Positions 1 to 7,817 of a stretch of DNA of 37,788 nucleotides are shown here, one piece after another. Below the pieces are notes generated by a model. It had not been told where the DNA came from. It was given only the letters and a program-made list of their open reading frames with translations, and did no database searches. A program made the translations under genes and the position numbers. The number at the start of each line of letters is the position of its first letter. Within the stretch, counting starts at the first letter, position 1. Source of the stretch: Pseudomonadota bacterium (lineage in GTDB: Bacteria; Pseudomonadota; Gammaproteobacteria; Acidiferrobacterales; Acidiferrobacteraceae); the NCBI GenBank assembly GCA_021819245.1, contig JAKARI010000023.1, positions 1-37,788 on the forward strand, in the 5' to 3' direction.

Positions 1-1
1 C

Positions 2-88
2 TGCGACGTCCTCGAGAAACTCCCCGCCTGGCCCCATAGGCGCCTACCCGAACTCCTGCCCTTCAACTGGAAGCCCAGTCTGCCTTAG
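2..88 (+). pseudogene. IS66-family transposase (TnpC), C-terminal end only
   Basis: The first bases read in frame 2 as DVLEKLPAWPHRRLPELLPF followed by NWKPSLP and a TAG stop. This matches the usual last residues of IS66-family transposases, where a 'DVL..LP.WP..R..ELLP..W' stretch closes the protein. The rest of the gene lies outside the window to the left, so it is partial here and may well be complete in the genome. The stop is followed after 30 bp by an IS66-type terminus (119-127), the expected spacing for the right end of such an element. Identification rests on about 28 residues plus that terminus. Confidence 0.72.
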
Positions 89-104
89 CCGCTCAAGCAA
101 GAGT

Positions 105-127
105 AGGTGGGATGGCTAGACGCTTAC
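105..127 (+). repeat. IS66-type right terminal inverted repeat
   Basis: The outermost bases, read inward on the minus strand, are GTAAGCGTCTAGCCATCCC. The GTAAGCG tip is the family signature. The inner boundary is uncertain because the matching left repeat is outside the window. Confidence 0.62.
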
Positions 128-1282
128 TATCAGGCTGTAGAGGCGGAATGGCAGGAACTGCTGGCGGAACACGCCGAGCGACGGACACAGGACGGCAAAG
201 CGGGTGTGGTACGTAACGGCCATCTGCCACCCCGTAAGCTGCAGACGGGTCTGGGGCCGGTAACGGTCGAGATCCCCAAGGTTCGGGCGAAGACCGGTGC
301 GCCGGTGACGTGTCGATCGGCGCTCGTGCCGCCGTATGTGCGCAAGACGAAGTCGTTGGAAGCGGCGCTGCCCTGGCTGTACCTGAAGGGGATTTCCAGT
401 GGCGAGATGGGCGAAGCCCTGAAAGTGCCGGTCGGTCCGGATGCAGACGGTCTGTCGGCTGGCACGGTGTCGCGGCTGAAGCAGGTCTGGGCGCAAGAGT
501 ACCAAGTCCGGCGCGAGGAACGCTTGGACAAGGACCGCTGGGTGTACGTGTGGGCGGACGGCGTCCATAGCGGCCTGCGGGCAGAGCACACGAAGCTGTG
601 CGCGCTGGTGGTGATCGGCGTCAATGAACGTGGCCAGAAGCGTTTTCTCGCCATCGAGGACGGAATGCGGGAGTCTACGCAGAGCTGGCGTGAAGTGCTG
701 CTGAAGCTCAAGGCACGCGGGATGAATGTCCCCGGACTGGCCATCGGCGATGGGGCCATGGGCTTCTGGGCGGCGCTGGAGGAGGTGTATCCCGAAACCC
801 GCCAGCAACGTTGCCGGATGCACAAGAGCATGAATGTATTGAACGGCCTGCCGAAATCGGTTCAGCCAAAGGCGAAGCAGGCGCTGCACGCCATCTGGCA
901 AGCGCAGACGTGGGCGGAGGCGGAGAAGGCTTTTGATCTGTTCATCAAAACCTACGAACCGAAATACCCGAAAGCGGCCCTGTGCCTGCACAAAGACCGG
1001 GAGGAGCTGCTTGCCTTCTGCGACTTCCCCGCCCGGCACTGGCAGAGCATTCGAACCAGCAATCCGATCGAATCGACCTTCGGGACGATCCGGCATCGGA
1101 CCAAACGTTCCAAGGGTTGCCTGACGCGTGATGGCATGCTGCACATGATGTTCAAACTCGGCCTATGTGCGGAGCAAAAATGGAGACGATTACGCGGTTG
1201 CGATTACTTGGCGAAGGTGATTACCGGAATCCAATTCAAAGATGGTGTCGAGGTCACAGCAGTCGATCAGGTCGCCGCTTGA
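107..1282 (+). pseudogene. IS256-family transposase, 5' end replaced by IS66
   Basis: A 391-codon frame with an IS256/mutator-type DDE transposase. The catalytic triad can be placed at Asp151 (VYVWADGVH), Asp215 (AIGDGAMGFW) and Glu322 (SNPIESTF), with the family's Cys236/His239 pair (RCRMHK) between. The frame opens with a GTG directly after a TAG stop, and its first six or seven codons come from the IS66 terminus; native IS256 sequence begins at 128. Family members normally have several dozen more residues at the N-terminus (DNA-binding region), so this protein is truncated and has lost its promoter and left inverted repeat. The catalytic core is intact, so trans activity cannot be excluded, but the copy should not be mobile on its own. 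Confidence 0.85.
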
Positions 1283-1316
1283 TTCAGCTTGCTAAACACC
1301 AGATTTGACAATAACT
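128..1316 (+). mobile_element. IS256-family element, left end lost
   Basis: It runs from the IS66 insertion point to a plausible IS256-type right terminus just after the transposase stop. On the right it interrupts a tyrosine-recombinase gene whose reading frame resumes at about 1317 on the opposite strand. The exact right boundary is uncertain by a few bases because no target duplication can be compared. Confidence 0.7.
1293..1316 (+). repeat. Probable IS256-type right terminal repeat
   Basis: Read inward on the minus strand this begins GAGTTATTGTCAAATCTGG, about 10 bp after the transposase stop. IS256-family ends often contain a similar 'TTGTCAA' core. The matching left repeat is lost. Confidence 0.5.
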
Positions 1317-1444
1317 CGGCCCCACGCCTCGGCTTCAGTCTTAGTATCGAACGTGTGCGCTTGTTCTTCAAAGCCCTTTCGTTTAATCTGAGCCTGCCAC
1401 ACCCGCCGCCCGCCCGGCCCCGGCCGTTGCCGAAAACTTGCCAT
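1317..1444 (-). pseudogene. Tyrosine recombinase (integrase), N-terminal fragment
   Basis: From ATG at 1444 the minus strand reads MASFRQRPGPGGRRVWQAQI, then KRKGFEEQAHTF, DTKTEAEAWG, and then runs into the IS256 terminus. This is the standard start of phage/island-type integrases (the N-terminal 'MASFRKR...W.AQ.R.KG....TF.TK.EAE.WA' segment). Only about 42 codons remain; the core-binding and catalytic domains are absent here, either destroyed or displaced to the far side of the insertion sequences. It starts about 110 bp from the 3' end of tRNA-Leu and is read away from it, the usual layout when a tRNA gene is the attachment site. No frameshift is seen in the surviving part. Confidence 0.8.
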
Positions 1445-1457
1445 TTTTCGTCCCCAT

Positions 1458-1484
1458 GTGATGTAACGTTTTACGTTATATCAC
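1458..1484. promoter_or_regulatory. 27-bp imperfect palindrome upstream of the integrase
   Basis: Arms GTGATGTAACGTT and TACGTTATATCAC are separated by one base and match at 11 of 13 positions when one is complemented. It lies 14 bp upstream of the integrase ATG, a good position for an operator or an excisionase/repressor site. The binding protein is unknown. Confidence 0.5.
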
Positions 1485-1539
1485 GGTGGACGGGCGGTGG
1501 ACAAACTTCCATGCTTCATGACAAAGACGTTTGCTAAGT

Positions 1540-1575
1540 CCTTGATTTTGCTAGTGCCCGAGGCCGGGGTCGAAC
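1540..1575. other. Inferred attachment-site junction (att) at the tRNA 3' end
   Basis: Integrases of this type usually recombine within the 3' half of a tRNA gene. The neighbouring integrase fragment and the non-CCA end of the tRNA both point to a junction here. The second copy of the tRNA 3' sequence, which would mark the other end of the element, is not in this window, so core length and exact bases are unknown. Confidence 0.45.
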
Positions 1576-1638
1576 CGGCATGACCTTGCGGTCGAGGGAT
1601 TTTAAGTCCCTTGCGTCTACCAATTTCGCCACTCGGGC
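1552..1638 (-). tRNA. tRNA-Leu (anticodon UAA)
   Basis: The minus strand folds as a class II tRNA. The acceptor stem is GCCCGAG/CTCGGGC, the D arm contains GGTAGACGC, and the anticodon arm AGGGA-CTTAAAA-TCCCT gives anticodon TAA. A long variable arm follows, and the T arm is GCCGG-TTCGACC-CCGGC. The tRNA body is 84 nt (1555-1638). The three bases after the discriminator A read CTA where a chromosomally encoded CCA would be expected, so CCA must be added enzymatically or the end was altered by integration. It is the apparent attachment site of the element to its left. Confidence 0.95.
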
Positions 1639-1989
1639 AAGGCCGGTTAGCCTAGAACTTCAGCGGGCATATAGCAACACCACGCCCGCATTCCCGCCCA
1701 TTGTCCGGCAAGACATCAGGTCCTTCTCAGGCGCCATAATGGCCTATAAGTCGAAGGTTCGCGTTGCCATATCGAGCAGCGGTTTGTGAAAAAGGTTGCC
1801 GAATAGGGGCTAGGCTGGCCCTGGCAGCAGCCGGACCCTATGCCGATTGGGCGTTCTAAGCGACCCCTTGAAGGCCCGTGCCCTGTGCAGATATCGCCGG
1901 CGGCTCGTGCTAGGATCACGGCCTACGCGAATACTGACGGGGGCGTGGTGGATCGGAAAGGGCAGAGGGGGCACGCTTCGGGCGGATCT
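1639..1989. other. Gap between tRNA-Leu and dgt
   Basis: About 350 bp with no supportable gene. It must hold the divergent promoters for the tRNA (minus) and dgt (plus); AT-rich hexamers such as CATAAT and TATAAG occur around 1735-1750, but no -35/-10 pair is convincing. An in-frame extension of dgt back to 1840 exists but is not conserved-looking. Confidence 0.4.
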
Positions 1990-3342
1990 ATGGGCTGGAA
2001 GGCATTGTTGACCTCGGCGCGGCTTGGGGTCACAGCGGCGCGCGAGTCGCCCAATGCCGGGCGCAGTGAGTTTCAGAGGGATTTCGATCGTATCATCTTC
2101 TCCTCGGCGTTCCGGCGGCTCCAGGACAAGACCCAGGTATTCCCGCTCGCCGAGAGTGATTATGTGCGCACGCGCCTTACGCACAGCCTTGAGGCCTCAA
2201 GCGTCGGGCGCTCGCTTGGCACGCTGGTCGGGGCCGGGCTTAAATCACGATACCCGGAGATCGACGACCTTCAGGTATCGCCTTTTGATATCGGCGCCAT
2301 TGTGGCGGCCGCGTGCGTCGCTCACGATATCGGTAATCCGCCATTTGGTCACTCCGGCGAAGACGCCATCCGGCTCTTTTTTGAGACCCATACCACGGGC
2401 GCCGACCTCCTGGCATCGCTCACCGAGGCACAGCGCGCGGACTTTCTGCAGTTCGAAGGCAACGCCCAGGGCTTTCGTATCCTGACCCGCCTGCAAAGCC
2501 CGGATAACATCGGCGGCCTGCAATTGACCCTCGCTACCCTGGGCGCGTTCACAAAATACCCCCGTGGGGCCCGCCACTATCCGACACCCGAATCCGTCAG
2601 CATGCGCAAGCATGGCTTCATGGCGGCCGATGAAGAATCCTTTGCACGGGTCGCCCGTGGACTCGGTCTGGCAGCGCGGGCCGATGGCATCTGGAGACGC
2701 CATCCGCTTGCCTACCTCGTCGAGGCCGCCGACGACATCTGTTACCACGTCGTCGATGTGGAAGATGCGTACCGGCTCGGTATTCTGTCTTACAGGGACG
2801 TGGAAGGGGTGTTGGCCGGCATCATCAATGACCCGGAATTACCTCATCGTTTGGCCAGCATGGGCGACGACAATGGCCGTATCGAATACCTCCGGGCGCG
2901 CAGCATCAATACCCTGGTCGCACAGGCCGCCGAGCGCTTTCTTGCCATTGAGGATCGCCTGCGGGCCGGGGAGTGCGACAAACCCTTGTTATCGGAGGTC
3001 ACCGCCGCAAGCGGAATGCAGGCCCTGCGTGACCTCGGTGAACAGCGCATCTATATGGCGCCGCCGGTAGTCGAAATCGAAGCGGCGGGGTTCGAGGTTC
3101 TCGCCGGCCTGCTCGCGGTCTTTGGCGGGGCGATCGAGGCCCAAGCGCGCGGGCGAGTAAATACGCGGGATAGGATGCGTCTTAAACTCATACCGGCGCA
3201 GTTTCTCGGACCCAATGGGGACGTGGACGCGGACCCCTACCGGCGCCTTTTGCGCTTGACCGACTTTATATCAGGAATGACAGATAGTTACGCTGTATCC
3301 CTCTACAAAAAAGTTACTGGAATTTCCCTCCCGGGCGGCTGA
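1990..3342 (+). CDS. dgt: Deoxyguanosinetriphosphate triphosphohydrolase (dGTPase), HD family
   Basis: This HD-superfamily enzyme hydrolyses dGTP (or dNTPs) to deoxynucleoside plus triphosphate in the cytoplasm. The start at 1990 gives 450 residues beginning MGWKALLTSARLG, matching the family N-terminus; the frame is open another 50 codons upstream, but that part is low-complexity and unlike the family. Recognisable motifs are RDFDRIIFSSAFRRLQDKTQ (30-49), the first metal His in RLTHSLE (His65), the HD pair in AHDIGNPPFGHSGE (His112-Asp113) and His121. A GGGCGGA sequence 7-8 bp upstream may serve as the ribosome site. It is the first chromosomal gene beyond the integration site and stands alone. 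Confidence 0.92.
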   Translation: MGWKALLTSARLGVTAARESPNAGRSEFQRDFDRIIFSSAFRRLQDKTQVFPLAESDYVRTRLTHSLEASSVGRSLGTLVGAGLKSRYPEIDDLQVSPFDIGAIVAAACVAHDIGNPPFGHSGEDAIRLFFETHTTGADLLASLTEAQRADFLQFEGNAQGFRILTRLQSPDNIGGLQLTLATLGAFTKYPRGARHYPTPESVSMRKHGFMAADEESFARVARGLGLAARADGIWRRHPLAYLVEAADDICYHVVDVEDAYRLGILSYRDVEGVLAGIINDPELPHRLASMGDDNGRIEYLRARSINTLVAQAAERFLAIEDRLRAGECDKPLLSEVTAASGMQALRDLGEQRIYMAPPVVEIEAAGFEVLAGLLAVFGGAIEAQARGRVNTRDRMRLKLIPAQFLGPNGDVDADPYRRLLRLTDFISGMTDSYAVSLYKKVTGISLPGG

Positions 3343-3455
3343 CATACCAAGCCCGGGCGCGTTGGCCCCGCACCTGATACGGCCCATGGTGCGATCGTCA
3401 CCCCCGGGCCGGACGCTTTCGCGCACGCGGCAATTAGCAGGGCGCGCCCTCATGG

Positions 3456-3842
3456 TCAGGAATGACCGCTCACCTGCGCCAAGTAGACAAGCAGCGTAAT
3501 ACCCATCACCACCAGGATCAAAACCATCCCGACATAAAGAACGGGATTGCCGGGTTCCCGGGTGATGGCCTCGCTCATGATGGCGCGACGGGTTTGCATG
3601 AATCGTACCGATGCCCCAACCATCATGAGTATGCCCAGAGCAACGAGCCCCATCCCTAAAATCTCGGCGCCATGCAGTCCATGATGCGCGCCGGTTCTTC
3701 TGTGCAGCGCCTTGCCTATGTAGATGAGAAAGATATCGAATTTTTCGACCAGGAATCCGAACGCCATGACTGCAACCCCGGTCCGCACCCACGCAAGGTA
3801 GGTGCGCTCGTTCGCGGCGTGATCCCCATAACGCTCGATCAT
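3456..3842 (-). CDS. DUF202 family small membrane protein (YidH-like)
   Basis: About 128 residues from ATG 3842 (MIERYGDHAANERTYLAWVR). The 'ANERTYLAWVRTG.A.MAFGF' segment is the DUF202 hallmark. Three hydrophobic stretches (about residues 20-40, 60-85 and 100-125) suggest a three-pass inner-membrane protein. Function in the family is not established. The frame stays open to 4112, but the upstream part looks unlike the family, so the shorter start is preferred; AAGGG lies a few bases ahead of it. It is convergent with dgt and divergent from the symporter pair. Confidence 0.8.
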   Translation of the reverse strand: MIERYGDHAANERTYLAWVRTGVAVMAFGFLVEKFDIFLIYIGKALHRRTGAHHGLHGAEILGMGLVALGILMMVGASVRFMQTRRAIMSEAITREPGNPVLYVGMVLILVVMGITLLVYLAQVSGHS

Positions 3843-4247
3843 TGCCCTTATCGCCTCGTTTCTGATTGCCGGTAATTCGCTCAAACGGTTTGAGCGCCCT
3901 CTTGCTCCACACATTTCCCTATACGGATGTCCTAATATACATGGGAACCGGGGATGCTGCGCGATCATAGGGATTAGTACATTATGAGGATATAGCCTCA
4001 AGGGTGGCGGCAGTAAGCCCGAATGACAAAAACCGCAGGCCGTATATTGCAGGCATCCAATACAGCAGGGCCCACAGAGCTGGCAGGGTATCCTCGAACC
4101 TATACCATCCAAGGCCCCTTGCGATCGTTAATAAAGCAAGGCACGACCGATTCCTTCACGGTTTGACGAAACAGAGACTATTGAGTACGCTTAAACGAGT
4201 CGAGTTAGAACGTACACTATAAATTAGAAAAGTGGGGAGGAGTATAT
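3843..4247. other. Divergent intergenic region
   Basis: About 405 bp between the DUF202 gene (minus) and the DUF3311 gene (plus). The last 100 bp are relatively AT-rich. A TATAAA at about 4216-4221 could be a -10 for the symporter pair, but no good -35 lies 17 bp upstream. No coding signal is seen. Confidence 0.35.
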
Positions 4248-4469
4248 ATGAGTGCCCGTGCGTCGCGGTGGCCGTACGCGTTGCTGATCATCCCGTTCGT
4301 GGGGACTTTGTATGTGCCGTTATATGACCACGTCCACCCGACTGTCCTAGGGTTCCCCTTTTTCTACTGGTATCAGCTGGCCTGGGTCCCGATCAGTGTA
4401 TTGGTGACCGGAATCGTCTACCGCCTCCTGCGCCTACATACCCACAAATCCCATGAGGCCGGCTCATGA
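4248..4469 (+). CDS. DUF3311 small membrane protein, partner of the SSS symporter
   Basis: 73 residues, two hydrophobic spans (about 8-27 and 37-62) with the DUF3311 pattern (IPFVGTLYVPLYDHVHPTVL, then PFFYWYQLAWVP). DUF3311 proteins are typically encoded just ahead of a sodium:solute symporter and are thought to be its small accessory subunit. Here the stop overlaps the symporter start (ATGA at 4466-4469), implying translational coupling. A strong GGGGAGGAG ribosome site precedes the ATG. Confidence 0.85.
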   Translation: MSARASRWPYALLIIPFVGTLYVPLYDHVHPTVLGFPFFYWYQLAWVPISVLVTGIVYRLLRLHTHKSHEAGS

Positions 4470-5992
4470 GCGCCGCTCTTTGGGTCTTCCTGACGCTCTT
4501 TCTGCTGGTCACGGCGCTCGGCTTCTGGGCCAGCCGCTGGCGGCCCGGTGACCTCAACCTGCTGAACGAATGGGGCCTGGGTGGGCGGCGATTCGGAAGC
4601 TTCGTCACATGGTTTCTGCTGGGCGGAGATCTGTACACGGCCTACACCTTCATCGCCGTACCCGCACTCGTATTCGGCCAGGGGGCCCTGGGGTTCTTCG
4701 CGCTCCCGTACACCATCGTCATGTATCCCGTAATGTTCGTGATCATGCCCAGGCTGTGGACCATCGCGCGCGAGCGCGGTTACGTCACAGCCGCCGACTT
4801 TGTCGAGCACAAGTTCGATTGCCGGACGCTGGGGCTACTCGTGGCCATCACCGGAATCCTCGCCACTATGCCCTATATCGCCCTGCAGCTCGTGGGCCTG
4901 CAGGTCGTGCTGGCGGCCCTGAAGCTAGGCGGTGGCGGGGTGTGGTCGGACGCCCCGCTTGTCATCGCGTTCGTTATCCTGGCGGCCTACACCTATACAG
5001 GGGGACTGCGCGCCCCGGCGCTTATCGCCATCGTTAAGGATGTTCTGATATACACGACTGTACTCACCGCCATTATCGTGATCCCGGCCCATCTCGGGGG
5101 CTGGGGGAATATCTTCGGACACATTCCGGCCGCTAAGTTGACCTTCCCGCCGCCGCCGCCGCACAGCACCGGAATCTATTCCGGGTATGCCACCCTGGCC
5201 TTGGGTTCGGCGCTCGCGCTCATGATGTACCCCCACACCATCACGGGGGTGCTCGGTGCGAAAAGCCCCGGCGTCGTGCAAAGAAACGCGGTGTTCCTGC
5301 CGGCCTACTCCTTCATCCTCGGCCTGCTTGCCCTGTTTGGCTACATGGCCTATGTCGCGCACGTCAACACGCTCCCGCAGTTTCAGGGGGGCTTCAAGGC
5401 CTATGGGCCGAGTTATGCCGTGCCTGTGCTCTTGATGCGATTCTTTCCTTCATGGTTCGTGGGGTTTGCGTTCGCCGCCATTGCGATAGGCGCCTTGGTT
5501 CCGGCGGCCATCATGTCGGTAGCGGCCGCGAACCTCTTTACCCGCAATATCTATAAGGCCTTCCTGGACCCGGCCGTAAGCCCGACGGGGGAGGCGAGGA
5601 TAGCGAAGATCGCGTCGCTCTTTGTGAAGGTTGGCGCGCTGGCCTTTGTGCTGGGGATTCCGGAAAAGTACGCGATCATGCTCCAACTCCTCGGGGGAAT
5701 CTGGATCATTCAGACCTTCCCGGCGATCGTGATTGGGCTTTATACCCGCTGGCCGCATCGTTACGCCCTGGTACTCGGCTGGCTTGTCGGCATGGGGACC
5801 GGGACCGCGATGGCGGCCAGTACGTCGTTTACGAGCGTGATCTACCCACTGGTCATTGCCGGACACACCATCCCGGCCTATGCCGCGCTCTATGCCTTGA
5901 CCATCAATCTTGTGGTCGTGGTGGTCGCCACGTGGCTCTTTAACGTCTTACGTGTCGGGGCGGGACGTGATGGCACGCTTGATGCCGCATAG
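4466..5992 (+). CDS. Sodium:solute symporter (SSS) family transporter
   Basis: 508 residues with about 13 hydrophobic spans and SSS-family sequence. The segment RRFGSFVTWFLLGGDLYTAY (about residues 40-60) resembles the conserved N-terminal transport core. In SSS proteins paired with DUF3311 the substrate is often a monocarboxylate or related organic acid, coupled to Na+ or H+. Substrate cannot be assigned from sequence alone. It forms a two-gene unit with the DUF3311 gene. In an acidophile, organic-acid handling would have clear value, but that is speculation. Confidence 0.88.
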   Translation: MSAALWVFLTLFLLVTALGFWASRWRPGDLNLLNEWGLGGRRFGSFVTWFLLGGDLYTAYTFIAVPALVFGQGALGFFALPYTIVMYPVMFVIMPRLWTIARERGYVTAADFVEHKFDCRTLGLLVAITGILATMPYIALQLVGLQVVLAALKLGGGGVWSDAPLVIAFVILAAYTYTGGLRAPALIAIVKDVLIYTTVLTAIIVIPAHLGGWGNIFGHIPAAKLTFPPPPPHSTGIYSGYATLALGSALALMMYPHTITGVLGAKSPGVVQRNAVFLPAYSFILGLLALFGYMAYVAHVNTLPQFQGGFKAYGPSYAVPVLLMRFFPSWFVGFAFAAIAIGALVPAAIMSVAAANLFTRNIYKAFLDPAVSPTGEARIAKIASLFVKVGALAFVLGIPEKYAIMLQLLGGIWIIQTFPAIVIGLYTRWPHRYALVLGWLVGMGTGTAMAASTSFTSVIYPLVIAGHTIPAYAALYALTINLVVVVVATWLFNVLRVGAGRDGTLDAA

Positions 5993-6657
5993 CGTCTCAA
6001 TAGCCATAGACCGAGCCTGGCTCTGTGAGGAGCATGACAAGAAGGGGGGCTATTTCACGGCTAGGGCCCCATGAGGCGGCTCTGAGGCCCTCGGGATGAT
6101 TCGGTGTGAGCGTTGGCGATTGTATGGCGCCCAGCACGTGGCCGCCGGATGTCCCGCGTACCTGTCCCAAGCTGCGGGACTTAAATCACCTAAGCCCGCA
6201 TGGCCGACCCAAGTGTGCGCCGGCTCTCGGTATGCGCCATGGGACGTCCGAGTCGCCCTCACGCCCTCGATCTCGGCGCAATTGACATTGTGTGGGCCGC
6301 ATGGCCCATGATCTCACAGCAAAGCGCGAGATGCCGCCCCCACACAAAGGGGGTTGTCCACGGGGCTATCCTGCGGACGAGCCGTGCGCTTTTCCGGCGC
6401 ACACGAGGCGCGCCCGCAATGACGGGACGGCGTGTCGACATTGCCGACCGCAGGGCTGGTGGCAGGTGGCCTTAAGGCCACCTGCCAGGACTGCGCCTTC
6501 CGCGGGCTCCTCGCCTTGGTGGTGCGCATCTTCCCTGGCTCGGTCGTCGGGATTGGCGAGATCTGGTGCCTTCCCAGGCTCAACTTGATACCAGCGCGAT
6601 CCGCTCTTGACGGTCAACCCATCGCCTTTGCAAGATCGCCATAACCGTTGGCTGCGC
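5993..6657. other. Long non-coding gap
   Basis: About 665 bp with several overlapping short frames on both strands, none resembling a known protein or having a good ribosome site. The one clear structure is a perfect 26-bp palindrome at 6461-6486. It could be decayed coding sequence. Confidence 0.4.
6461..6486. repeat. Perfect 26-bp palindrome
   Basis: Arms GGCAGGTGGCC and GGCCACCTGCC flank TTAA, so the whole 26 bp is self-complementary. No T run follows on either strand, which argues against a Rho-independent terminator. It may be a cruciform-forming site, a dimeric-protein operator or a relic of a mobile element. Confidence 0.7.
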
Positions 6658-7224
6658 TCACGGTGCCACCGAGGCCAGTATCGACAGAAGGCGCTGGTTT
6701 GTGAGACGCCTTTGAAAGACACGCACACGACCGCTCTTCGCCCGATATATGAGAATGGGCGCGAACCGCATCCATGGATTCCCTTCCACGGCGGTCAATG
6801 CCTGAAAATTCTGATGAAGGATGTACTGGGTCTGTGGTTGCACGGGCACGGGCGTAATACCGGCACCCGTCTTGCGCATGAAGCGGGCCTCCCCCTCGTC
6901 AAGCACTTGCAACGGCTGTGGCGATTGCAGGATGGCGGCAGCCTTGCCGGCGCTCGTGCGCGTTAGATAGGCCACGACGATCTGGCGAATCGTCAGATCG
7001 TCACGCCTGATAAGCGGCGCCAGACGCTCAAAGAGGACATGATTGGGTCGCGAATTGGGGTCGATGAAATCATACAAGACCTTGCGTCCGTGGCCGGCCG
7101 CCAGCCAGTGGAGCCTGCCTAGATGCTGATAGAGCAGCGTCCCGCTTCGTTGCCAAGCAAGATCCTGTGCAGAGGCGCTTGCAACAACGGTAAGCAATGT
7201 CACCAGCGCGAGCGGTGCCCGCAT
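6658..7224 (-). CDS. DsbG/DsbC-like periplasmic protein lacking the CXXC motif
   Basis: 188 residues from ATG 7224, chosen because GAGGAG precedes it and a signal peptide follows at once (MRAPLALVTLLTVVASASA). The mature part resembles the thioredoxin-fold domain of DsbC/DsbG disulfide isomerases: YDFIDPNSRPNHVLFERLAP (51-70) matches the 'F.DP.C.YC...' active-site strand and helix, and FAPILIY near the end matches the cis-proline loop. The catalytic CXXC is replaced by SRPN (58-61), and the protein has no cysteine at all, so it cannot do thiol-disulfide exchange. A chaperone or binding role is possible. The assignment is by fold-level resemblance. It stands alone, with long gaps on both sides. 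Confidence 0.7.
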   Translation of the reverse strand: MRAPLALVTLLTVVASASAQDLAWQRSGTLLYQHLGRLHWLAAGHGRKVLYDFIDPNSRPNHVLFERLAPLIRRDDLTIRQIVVAYLTRTSAGKAAAILQSPQPLQVLDEGEARFMRKTGAGITPVPVQPQTQYILHQNFQALTAVEGNPWMRFAPILIYRAKSGRVRVFQRRLTNQRLLSILASVAP

Positions 7225-7817
7225 TCTCCTCACGGAATCGCAACGACGGGGCGTGCGCGCCCCTAAACAGCATCGTGACATCAAAAAAAGACCCTCTGCG
7301 TGATTAACGACACCCAAGCGGCCGGTTAGCGGTTCTCGTGCGTCTGCAACCCAGGTCAGAACCGCCTTTTCGCGAGGATCAAGAATGGGTGACAGCAGCC
7401 CATTCGAGAACACCTAGGCAAACAACACGCGCTATTATCGGCAGGACATTCGTCTGCCCGCAAGCCGAGCCATTGCCGCCGCTTCACAGTAGACCCTCTA
7501 CGGCCGGCCTATCCTTAATGTATAGGCCTTTCGCGCCAAAAGTCGACGCCACTCATGTCGCCTCAGGGACACCGGGACTGCCGCCGGTCGGGGTGCCTGC
7601 GTCATACCGCCATACCCCCAACCCTTAAGGCCTCTTTCGAAGACGCGGCGGCGCGAATGCAAGCGGGAGGAGGGGGCCTTACAGTGTGCGCCCCTTAAGG
7701 AGGAGGCGATCATCGCAGCGGCCCTGGTGATTCCACTCGCGATTCAGAATGAAGGGGGGATTCTTAGATATCTTTCTCTTTCATTTACGGGATGTTATCA
7801 ATACTTATTAATGTATT
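7225..7817. other. Long intergenic region
   Basis: About 590 bp. It contains an inverted repeat GGCCTAT-9 nt-ATAGGCC (7506-7528) and an AT-rich stretch at about 7745-7825 just beyond the MFS gene stop. An AAGGAGGAGG sequence near 7696 is not followed by a usable start codon. No gene is supported. Confidence 0.4.

Larger units (their letters stand above)
1..127 (+). mobile_element. Right end of an IS66-family insertion sequence
   Basis: The segment holds the end of the IS66 transposase gene and then a terminus reading GACGCTTAC, whose complement GTAAGCGTC is the typical IS66-family inverted-repeat tip (GTAAGCG). The element therefore ends at base 127. Sequence from 128 onward is coding sequence of an unrelated IS256-family transposase, so this IS66 copy inserted inside that gene. 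IS66 elements usually make 8-bp target duplications; bases 128-135 (TATCAGGC) would be one copy, with the partner to the left of the window. Confidence 0.7.

Noticed and set aside
116-1144. Long open frame antisense to the IS256 transposase
   Set aside because: It has no domain resemblance, and the opposite strand has a clear DDE transposase; GC-rich antisense frames are common.
1289-1537. Plus-strand frame over the integrase remnant
   Set aside because: The minus strand encodes a recognisable integrase N-terminus here.
4418-4810. Minus-strand frame over the DUF3311/SSS junction
   Set aside because: Antisense to two recognised coupled genes; no protein-like sequence.
6366-6728. 120-codon minus-strand frame in the 5993-6657 gap
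   Set aside because: It runs through the 26-bp palindrome and into the DsbG-like gene, has no ribosome site and no recognisable sequence.
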